From assembly GCF_037042905.1 (NCBI RefSeq), contig NC_087259.1, positions 22,881,001 to 22,945,000 of the forward strand: a stretch of 64,000 nucleotides of DNA, written 5' to 3'. Positions 12,090-24,000 of the stretch are shown piece by piece. The translations under genes were made by a program, and so were the position numbers. Within the stretch, counting starts at the first letter, position 1; the number at the start of each line of letters is the position of its first letter. Under the pieces are notes generated by a model that saw only the letters and a program-made list of their open reading frames with translations, was not told the DNA's origin and did not search any database. Origin of the DNA: Lytechinus pictus. Its lineage: Eukaryota; Echinodermata; Echinoidea; Temnopleuroida; Toxopneustidae.

Positions 12090-15000
12090 TCAACTCTCTT
12101 TTCCTTGTGCAACCTGAATGCCATAACGTTCTAGTTCTTCGTTCAGTAGTGTAGAGGGTGCCCCACTCATCAGGTCGTTACCGTCCACCGTCTTGGGAAA
12201 CGCGATGACATCTCTGATAGATGGCTCACCGCAAAGCAACGATATGTACCTATCAAAACCTGAAGGGGAAAATTGAAAAATTATTATTAAAGCATATTCT
12301 GTATATGCTGCATTGAAATATATTTTACTGGATGATATGCAATTTTAGAGCACTAATTCTCAATGACTACTTGAAAATAGCTGTTATATCACTTGCAGCA
12401 AAAACATATTTGAACGATAGTCAACATTGATTTACATATAGGTAGTCTACTCTTTCCATTCCATAGACAATGAAGTTTTGAATTTGTTTGAATGAATGGC
12501 TAAATGAATGAATGAATAAATGAATGAATGAATGAATGGATATATGAACAAATAAATGAATTAATGAATAAATACATAATTCAAACAATAAAACATTGTT
12601 TGAGAAAAATTGTTTAAAAGTTAAATGGTTGCATCAAGGAATACAGGACCCTACCTATTGCTATTCCTCCATGAGGCGGACATCCCGATTCTAAGGCTTC
12701 TAGCAGATGTGACAGACTGCTGGAATCCTCCTGGAAGAAAAATTGATGAATAAAAATAATGAATGGCCATTCAAAGATCACTGATGGACAAAACAGGATA
12801 GAATGTCTAACAAGTCCTTTTTCTGGAATGCTCCTCTTTGCTTCTCAGCCAAACAAAATCAAGTAAGGTTGTCAGATGACAAATGTTCATGAAACACACT
12901 CCAGGACTCCGAGCACAAACGTTAAATGGACTGACCAATCAAGATCAACGTAAAACACGCATTTAGTTCAAATTACTGACCAGGAACCAATCAAAAGTGT
13001 TCTCTCATATATTTTGATATCGGTATTCATCACAAGGCTTTGTGTTATAGAAACCAGGGTAGTGTTTTTATGAAGCTTCTTGTCAGTTATTTTCCCTGAC
13101 TAATTTGTTTTGAGCCAATCATATGAATGGATTTCAGTAGCTTATAACAGTTTTCAGTAAACATCACTGACTAATTTTGTTTCATGAAAATGCTCCCTAA
13201 GTGGAATACAGTAATACCTGGCCACTTATCTCCATGAGAGAATTATCCTGCTATAATTCACACCACTACCATAAAAGTCTTCAAAATCACCATCACTATA
13301 ATAATAATATCACCATCATCACACCTGCTACCACCATTACAACCTTCAAGCTGCTCCTATTAATAAACATCCCATTGAATCTCACCTTGAGAATGTTTTC
13401 TAAAATGTATCTCTGAAGGTCAGCACGGTGGATACGGATAGAACCTCCAGCAATCTCCATACCGTTCAGCACAAGGTCATAATGTTGACCCTTGACCTTC
13501 GCCATGAAAATAAATGGAATAAATAAGAATAAAAACATGGATGCTAAAACAAATACAACAGCAAAGGTCATTACAATCCTGAATCGATAAAATGCTTGTA
13601 CGTCTGTAAAAACGAGAGGTTCAAATTTACATTTGTTCTTGTATTAAAACATAGTATACATGTATTTTGAAGCTTTTTGAGATGCACTCATCAGAGTAAA
13701 ATCGCATGAATGACTAAAACGCTAGAGCAAAAAATATATATTGGAACCAAAACTAGACAATGGACGCTAAATGGCGAGCCATGATTGGCTGTCAAGTAAA
13801 CAAGTTAGGCTTGCTATTTTTACAATTTTGCGGTACCAAACACTTATGTATTTCCATAAGTTGAAGAATTGCCTAACTTGAAGCATTACTTCAGACCAGA
13901 ATATGCAAAACATACGTAAATAACATCTTCTAAATCAAATTTTGCCTGAGTGGAGTCACCTGTAACTTAATAATAAGAATCCCAAAATCCTATTTGAATG
14001 TATCACTTGTTACCATGCCTTGCAATCCTCTGACAAACTTTTCAGGTTCTCAGGAGTATCCTTTCTTTATAAGGTCTAATTAATTGATAACAAATGCTCC
14101 TTGACCGAGACCACCAACTTCCAATATTCAATGGGTTTCTAATCACCTTGAGGGGGGATGAATAGACCAGTTCTTCTTCTCCTTTCATTGGAGCAGTGAA
14201 CGGATGATGAGCAGATTCAACATCCCCCTGACTCGTTGATTCCTCGTCTTTAGGTAAGAAAAGTGGAAAGTCTTCCACCCATAGGAAGTTAAATGATGAC
14301 AAATCACGGACTGATACACCTGATAAAAAGAAATGAAGTATAAAAACATTGAATATAATGGCTGGAATAGAAATTGGAATAGAATATTCATATATAGCAA
14401 GTTGAATATGAAGTAAAATAGAGAGGTTGAACTGAAAGTTTGAATAAAATCCATAAAGTTTATACACTAAGATGAATAGAAATTTGAATAATTGTTGAAT
14501 GGAAAGTTTGAACAAAATGGTAATTTATAAAGGTAATACAGAAAAAGAACTTTGAATCAAGGTGTTGAAAATAAAAGATGAATACAGACCTTAAACAGAA
14601 ATGTTGAACAGTAAATAGAAGGGTTAAATAGAAAAGAATAAATACTGTATAATGTGTGAGAAAATCACAAAATGCTCATGTTTAATGCCAGATGACGCAA
14701 TAGTTATTATTGACAGCCATCAAGCAAATGCTTGTTAGTCGCTTTCTTGTTCTTTTGTTGAAACTCGTATTTTATTATTAATATTGATATACTTTTAGAT
14801 GAGCAAAATTAAATTGCTAGCACATCCCCCCAAAAAAGTGCCCATACATATCTAAAAATTCTGATAAGGACAGTGCTCACCCTTCTCTTCCAGAAGACTG
14901 GCAGCCTGTAACCTCACATGTCCAAGTATTTGATTCTGTAGGAATAAGCATGAGCCAAATAAAAGACAAAATAAGAGACGGAGAGTCAAGCACATTTGAT

Positions 15001-18000
15001 AAACACTTTCAAATTAGTGACCATGTATACATCAACATTAAAGGTGAAACCAGAGAAATACAAAATACAACCTTTCAAACAAGATGGACAACCTAACATG
15101 ATAAAAAGCTCATCAAAATTTTGAGGAGAATGGAGCTAAAATGGAAAGATGTATTATGCAATGTAATATAATATTACATTGCACTATTTAAAATTAATTG
15201 AATTGAATTAAATTGAAAAGGCTTTCAAATGTATAATTTTGCCCCTGAGTATCTAAACGTCTTTCAGATTAGCTTCTTGAATTTCCCATTGTTTATTTTT
15301 GTTAGCATACATAAGCTGGGATCCCAAACTGTCTCTTAGGTGTTAAAACCTTTGAAAAAAAATTAGGGACAGCTCAGAAAAGAGATTGATTTAAGAGTTA
15401 TGACACGAGTAGCTGCCTTCATATGGGTAGAAAGACTTCTCTATAGGAATTAGGAGACTATTATCACAGAATATCAGGTTGACATAATAATCATATTTCT
15501 AAAATACAGCTTTTTATAAGCTCCCCTAATTTTTTCCTTAATTTTCAGACGTAAGGTTTTAACGAGCAAGCGACAAAATGGGTTAACTGTCAGATCAATA
15601 TGCATGTGATCCAAGTCTCAAATTTTTCAGATCTTTCTGACTTAAATCATTTCTTTTCAGATGACTTACAATATCCTGTTCTCCTGCAGCAATGAGGAAC
15701 AGGTCACCAGTCTCTGCACCTAGACTCTTTACCAGCCTTTCTTTGACATCATCCCCTACATACTTTGCAATGGGCGACTTCCAAGAGGCTGGGGGTGCCT
15801 CTAACCTAACACCTATCACACCACCTTTCTCCATTCCCAGCTGACTTGCTTTCTTCCTGCCTTCTTCCTCTAAGAGTTCTATGTGCTTCTTCTTCAAATG
15901 ATTCTGTACAAAAAAGCAGACAAGCACTATTTATCATAAACATTCATTATCTGTTAAAGAGCTTTCTCTGTGGATGAGTCTGTAAAATATAAACACATAG
16001 ATAAACATGAAAATGTGGCAATCATCTTAAGTAGGTCTAGAGCTTTCATAGGGTTATGATTTATCTGCTTTAATATGCTCCTCAAATTGACATTATTTCT
16101 TAATTTTGTATTCATTTTAATTCTTTGAAAAAAATCAAATAGAATTCGCAAAATGTTGAACTTAAATAACTATTTTAAATAACTTGTCCAAAAAAACAAA
16201 CAAAAATCTATTATAAATCTGCTACCAGCTAATTAAATAGCATGATTTTAGCAGCTTATTACAGGTGTTTGAACTTATTTTTATTGATATTACGAAGCAG
16301 TTCCCTGGGTGTCCTAAGAAAGATCAACTTACTGTAGCTCCTTTACAGTTGATCAGCTTGATTCTAAAAGATGGTGAACTTGATTGAAATATTGCTGCTC
16401 CACTCCCCTGGAGGATATCGGTGACATCCTGGATCTAAATAAAGATACAAACTGAACAATTACAATCTGGAGGTGTTTCGTTACGGCCACCATACGACTG
16501 TTTGCGATCCAATTTTGGAACAAATCGCATTTGCTCATTTTCTGAAAATGTGAATGGAACATATCATTTTATTTGAGGTTAACATTAATTGAAAGAACAC
16601 TAATATAACCATTTTGAAAGATTGCAAGCCTTTATTTTGGAGTAAAGGCAAAATTTGTTTTAAATCGTAGCCAATCGCACGACTGCTATGACGTCATTAC
16701 GACTAGATATCAAATTCGCTTTTATTCTAAGAAAAATGATAGCATAGTCACAGATTTGAACATAGGTATTCGTACGATGAATTAGAACATTACACAGTAA
16801 GATATTCCAAGTCTCAATATTAGCATCAAATTCTACTACATTTTATTCTGAAATCGAGTCGCAGACCAATCGTAAGGTGTGCGGTCGCCTTAAGAGTTCA
16901 ATTTGACCCACAGTCATGCTTATGTGCTTAATCCTATATAGCCCGGGCTATTTTAAAATTGCATATCCCGTCATGAAACATTACAGCACAATCTTTTTGC
17001 ATTACAGATTTATTGTGAAAAATGTCAAGGGGGGGGGCTGTTTTTTAAGTGACTTATGTTTCAATTGCAGCTCAACTTTCTACAAAGTTTAGCAGGGAAA
17101 AGAGTAGCAGGGAAGACAAAATGTACAGTTCTACTTTGAATAATGTGAGAAAGAATAAAATGTCATGAATTCCACTATAAATGAAAGTATATCCCTACAG
17201 CAAAGCCTAAATGTACATAAAAAATATATTCTACAGCAGGTTATCAACAAATACATTTCTTAAAATACAAAATCTAAAACAGGGGGGGGCAAGAGACACC
17301 TACCTTCATATCAAATCTGGTATCTGGTTTGTCAACCCCATACTGCAAAAAGAATGTTAATAAGTATCATTTCAGGTAAAAAAAACAAATATGAAGTAAT
17401 GCTGGGATAAATACATGTACCCTTCCTTGGCTATAAATTGACCTCAAACCCCCTAAACTAATCTTTTATGTATAAATGAGTCAATTTTCAAATCAATAAG
17501 TCCAATATATAACCTCTATGATCAGGGGCCGTGGAACGGTTTTCAAAGTGGGGGGGGCTGACCATGCAAAAAATCACAATCATATGGTCATTTTTACGTT
17601 TTTGTACACGGTTTTGGAAAAAAGTGGGGGGCTGAAGCCACCCCCCCTGCCCACCCGCTTCCGCGGCCCCTGATGATCTTTGAACCAGGGGTGTGAGTGG
17701 TCACAAATAAAAAGATCTGAAAAAAGCTGAAGAGTGTTGAAAAAGTCTGAAATAGAAAGAGCTCCCATACTTTTTGTACAGAGGAAGGCCAAAAATAAGC
17801 TGAAATTAAGCTGAAAATCAAAACAAAAAAAATCTGAACTCTCACACCCCTGTTGAACTTAATTCCCCCCCCCCAAAAAAAAAAAGATGACATCATCACT
17901 GTTAAATGGATAGAATTTGAAGAATGGGTCAAAGCTGAGTTATGCACTGCTTTATGCATTACTTGTAAACCTGTTTTTTGTGCTAAATCAGGTTATTATT

Positions 18001-21000
18001 CCCATCAGCATAAGTTTAAAATCCGATCTTCGAAGATTTAAATTCTTATCATTCCCAAGCATCTGACTGCAAAGTTTATTACGCATCAAATATCCCTCCC
18101 ACTGTATCAATATGAGTAACAATGGGAGTATCTTGTTTGGCGCAAGAACGGGTCAAAAGATACATGCGCTTTAGTATTTAAAAGTCATCCATTTCTTTTG
18201 AACGGCTTTATGAAACACCCAAGAGGAATACAGACAGCTTGATGGCACAGAACAATAATGCCTCCAGCAACCATCTTATGGTGGGCAAAGACACAAAGAG
18301 GTAAGAATGGGCAGAAAACCAAAGATGATATTAACCTGATTCATTGCATCATCATAGGTCATTCTTGGAAAAGGAATGGTAGGAGTTGGTAATGACTCTG
18401 GCCAAGAGAATAAAATCATTTCCTCAATCAGTTGATAAATCCCTTCTTTGGTTATGAAAGACATCTCAAGGTCAACCTAAAAAAGGGAAATTTATACAGA
18501 AATAACAAAGAAAGGCATTTATTAAATTCCATGGTAATAAAGGTGTTTTAGAGACTTCATAATCAACTAATTAACAGTCTGAGGCAATTAACTTATTTAT
18601 GAAACAAAAGTGTAGATTAAGCTTTTAACAACCACAAATAATCAGAAGCTTTAAAAACTTCAATAGTTGTTTCAAAATGTGTGGATGATAGAACACCTAG
18701 GAAAGGTATACTGTATCTCACAAAATCTCCTGCTCTTTGTTGTTTTATTACACTCCTTTTTTTCCGCAAAAACTAAGAAAAATCTTTTAAATAGGCAACA
18801 CATTTTCAGCTTGAAATTGCCAAAATATCTTCCAAAGTCTTCCAAAGTAGATTGATCATCTACAATTAATTATTCCACCAAGTAATATTACATAGAGAGA
18901 TTTGAGACGTTACCTGGGTGAACTCCGGCTGCCTGTCAGGTCTGCTGCCCTCATCTCTATAGCAACGTGCAATCTGGAAGTATCTATCAATACCGCCAAC
19001 CATGAGCAGCTGCTTGAACTGAAAGCATACATATAAAGCATGAGACAAGATAAAGTACACAGACCAAGTCCCTTATTAAATTGAGTCAGTTAGACTAAAT
19101 CAAAATGAAATAAAACCAGCATAAAAGTGAAAATCTAAAGTAAAATATGATGACTCCATAAATCAATGTCTAAATTTACATAATTTTCTTCAATTGATCA
19201 ATGTCACGATTATCTCAATCAATTCAATAGAATATTAATTCGCAAATAAACTGCCCTGTGCTTCTATAAGCATACATTATCAAACAAACACACATGCATA
19301 CATTTTTCAAGAATCATTAAAAGACGAAGTGCGGCAAGACATATCTATTTACCCCTTTAAAAACATCTGAGTATGTTTCCATGTAAGATGGAAAAAAAAA
19401 CTCTTCCTGTTTTGGTTTGTGTCTACTTGGTCTACAAGCAAATGGTCTAATTCTATAAACATTGCACATAACCATCATTGCGAATCCTACTTGGTCTACA
19501 ATCAATTTGGTCTAATTACCATTTTGTCAAATCACTTTTACTTCGTCATTTAAATGAAAATGTGGTTAATCAGCATCTCTTAATCTGAAGTCTAGTGTAA
19601 CTTAGACCATGGTCTAACTCTGTACTGAAAATAAGGGAAGCCAAAAATGTGAAAAGTTTTTTTTTGCATTATTTATTTCTATTTACTTTGCACTTTCCCC
19701 ATGCTTTGGTGAAGAAAACTATTGTAGTTATTATTTCCTGACAGTTACGAATGTTTCCTGTGTAATATGAGCTGGTAAATTTAAAATGTACTGGACATTA
19801 GAGATTTATGTCTCATTTGGCTGTCCATAGTTTAACCACAGCTTTAGTCCAGACTTTAAATTAAACCCCAACTTCAGAATACAGGCCAGAATTGGTATAG
19901 CCTCACAGGAAATCAGACAAAATGGTATAATAGCAGACAAACAGGTAAGAGATATACTGAGATTGGACCATGTTGGATGAGATCAAAAGAAATATAGACA
20001 AAGTGGGTGTAGACCAAATGGCAATTTAAAACATTTGACACCTCCCCAAAAAATAATCAAACTGTAGTTTGAGGAAGACATTTCTGAATGGGTAATGGAT
20101 TTTGAGCTTCGCCACTTTTTAATACAGTGGAGCTCTCTGAAGTTATGCAATGATAACAGTTTTCAAGACAAACCTGTTGGGGACTCTGAGGGAGAGAGTA
20201 AAACTTCCCAGTCTGTTTACAAGGCACAGGAAACTCTTGGGCACCACCTGGGGTCTTCCTGAACAATGTCGGTGTTTCAACCTCAACAAATCCTAGAATA
20301 CAGTAGATGGATAAAAATAAGAGTAATATTAAATACAGCATTTGTAATGTGCCAATGATCTAGGGAACTACTGGAGGTGCAGAGGAATAAAGAGGAAATG
20401 AGGAAATGCTAAAAGGAAGGAAATATACTTGTACATGTGTATCACATCATCACAAACATGCATTACTCTGACTATAGTTATTTCTGTGAAGGGCGCGCAT
20501 CCTCAGCCAATTATCATAGCAACATCTGTCTGAGGATGCGCTCTCTGATTGATCTGATACCACATTGTAAGCTCCTGAAAAAGACGGAGGACCGTCGAAA
20601 ATTCGAGTGAATAATAAAAACTTCATTGGCAATCAAAGCATTATCATCAGCATTATTTTGTATATTACATAGGTTATGTAGATTCGAATCAGCGATAGGT
20701 TAATACACTATTACAAGACCCTAGCTGCAAGGATCACATTTTTTATATTCTAGGTTTTGATATCACTTCAGTGAATATAAATGCGTAGTATTATAAACGG
20801 CGATGTTATATTTACTGAGGGGATGTCACCAACCGCGTAGCCAGGATTTCATTTTGGAGGGGGCGGTAAATGCATGCGAAGCGTGCCAACACTTACAGAG
20901 CGCGCGAAGCGCGCTCCCTAGGGGGTGGGTGCAGGGAGGGGGAGTTTCCCCCTCCCGTGCGAAGCGCGAAGCTTTTGGTGTTTCATAAATTAAAATTAAA

Positions 21001-24000
21001 AGGAGCCGTCTCTCTTGTCTCTAGTACCTATATCAGCTCCATTTCAGTTGACTTTATTGTGATTTTGAACCTTGTTTTCAAAAGTGATTGTGAACGCACA
21101 AAAAGGAATACAATGGAGGAAATTAAAATCATTATAACCCCGCGCGAAGCGCGGAAGCTAAAGCGTTTTATCAATTTTTTTGCCATGAAAAGGGTCCCGA
21201 GAAAAGGGTATTCTCAAAGATATATTGAATACTTCCCTTGGAAATATCAGATTTGATTACAAACAATTTAGCGACAGTGCATATCTTTAACTCGCAAAAC
21301 AGAGGAGAAGAAGTGTATATGCCGGGAGGAAGATATTCCTCCCCGCGCAGAGCAATAAAACTCTGAAATTTCAAAGGGCGGACGTTTCATCAAATGCAGA
21401 TATATCTAATACCCCATCGGCTCTAATTCAATTGATTTCCTAAGATTATTGAACTTCATTACAAGGAAAATAGTGCGCAAAAAGTTGAAACTTCTGTGAT
21501 TTATTAAAATAATATAAAAAAGGATGCCTAATTTCTTTGACTTATCCTGAAGCGCTTCATTTTGAATTATAAAGAAACCTAAGTGTCATTCAAAATTTCA
21601 AACTGAGGGCGCAAAACAGGACAGGAGATGAATGTGCAGGGAAATAACATGAAGATTAATAGAATTTGAAAAAAATATTGTACTTTTTTATTTAATACGA
21701 CACGAATTTTATACATTCCTCTTTTTAAATTAGGAACCTGTTTGCCCCAAATTATGGTTGTTTAGTAATGACCTGAAAAGCGGGAGAAGTTGACTTTATG
21801 GAGGTGACGGCAGAAATTGATATAAAGATTTTACCCGCCCGGAGCCGACCCGACCAGAAGTTGCGCGATCAATAAAAAAAAAGATAACTTCATATACTTC
21901 GGCCTAACCTTACTCTAATTCCATGCCCTAATCTATACATTTGAACTTTAACTGGCAAGAAACACATATAGCTGAGGTGGAAAAGCAAAGTTAGAGAAAG
22001 GGTGGGGAAACAATTGAGAACTTCAATATTGTCATTTAACCGCGCGCAGCGCGGAAGCAAAATTCATATATAAATTTAAAGCAAGAGTGAAGGAGTTTCT
22101 CTTCTGAGAAAAAAAATAAAGAATAAAAAGAAAAAAAACCTGACAAAGCTACCTTTCTTCCCTTTCTTCCCTTCCCTTTTCCTTTTTTCCTCTCTTTTTC
22201 CCTTCTCTTTTTTCTTTTTGGGGACGTTTTGGGGGGGGCGACCGCCCCCCCCTGGCTACGCGCCTGGATGTCACTTGCTGCTTTTAAGTTGCACACACAG
22301 GTAGTAAACTTGATGTACATGTCAAACACGCACCTGTTGTATTTTTCTATTATGACATAGAAGGATCAGAGTAGTGGCAAGCATTGTGAGCTTATCATAA
22401 GCCATATCATAAATCCAGACTCTGATAGTGAATCTACAAAGACTATATGATATAACAGATAATGCCTGATCTATCTGTTTCATAAATACTGTAACATTTA
22501 AATTCTTTCCGAAACTCTATTTTTCCCTCAGAAGAATATTTTCCCTCAGCGCTTTACGCTTCGGGCATAATATAATCCCTTGGAAAAAACATTACTTTGT
22601 CGGGGAAACAAAATGTTTTATTCAAACTCTAAGGAGGCCATATCTGTATCACATTCAACTCTGGTTTGCCTAAAAAGTAGACAATATGATGATGTATCTC
22701 ACTGTTACAGATATATTATCACCTCAATCATTGGATTTTATCATGCTTACCTCCACAAAGTATAATTCAGTATCCACTCCCTGGAGAATTATTTAGTACT
22801 TAGGCTTACCATGCTGTTTCCTAAGGAATTCTCTCATGTACATGATAACATCTAGACATATCACCCCAGTCACTGCTTGCCTCCACACAATATAAGCACA
22901 ACATCTGCTCCCACCACACAGAGTATGCACTCTATACACTCCCTGGGGACATTATTTCACAGACTTACCATGCTGTTTCCAAAGGAATTCTCTCATCTTC
23001 ATGACAACATCTAGATATATTATCACCCCAGTCATTTAATTCTATCATGCTTGCCTCCACACAACGTAAGCACACCATCCGATCCCACCACACAGTGAAT
23101 GCACTCTATCCACTCCGGGGACATTATTTTACAGACTCACCATGCTGTTTCCAGAGAAATTCTCTCATCTTCATGACGACATCTGATCTGAGTCTGAGAT
23201 TCCTCTGCATCCGTTTACTCCTAAGATCAATGTATCTGAACTGCATTCTCACTGCTTCTGAAACCTGCACATCAAAATTAAGGTTTTTATCAAATTAATA
23301 TTGAAAAGGAAATTACAACTCTTCATGAGGCACCTCTCTTACTTTATGAGCACCTGATTTACAAATTGCACAAACAGACATATTCATGTTTGAAATATCT
23401 GTTGGAAATGAGCCAACTACAAACTGGGGAGCGTTTCATCAACATTTTTGTCTGACAAGTTGTCAGATCTGACAATTTTCCTTGATTCTGATTGGCTGAG
23501 AAGCACTGTGGCTATGGTAACTGTCAAATAAAACAGAACTTGTCGGATAAAACATCCAACAAGTCCTTTCATGAAACACTCCCCAGGTATATTATAGCAA
23601 AAGACCTTCTACATTGGCATCATCATCTTAGAGGTTCAAACCGTTGCTTTACAGGCACTGGTGATCTGTTTACCCATATTTCTATATCCTCTGAGGGAGG
23701 GTGCTATGAGATTATGACATCACATGCATAAAGTCTATAGCACATATTATCAAGATTAATTCACAATAAGTTAGTACCAGGCTGTTAATACATACTTTGT
23801 TGAAGTCACTAAGTTGCACTGGAAGCTGCTCCTTACATGGGTTCAAAAGCTCCACAGAATCTGCAACAATCTCTACGTCACCAGTCCCCATTTCCTGTTC
23901 AAAATAAATACATTTCAAACAGTTAAATGTTAATATCTTCATTCAATTCAATTCATTTATTCTTTTCCATTAAAAAACAACAAAATATGCACAGTTGAAA

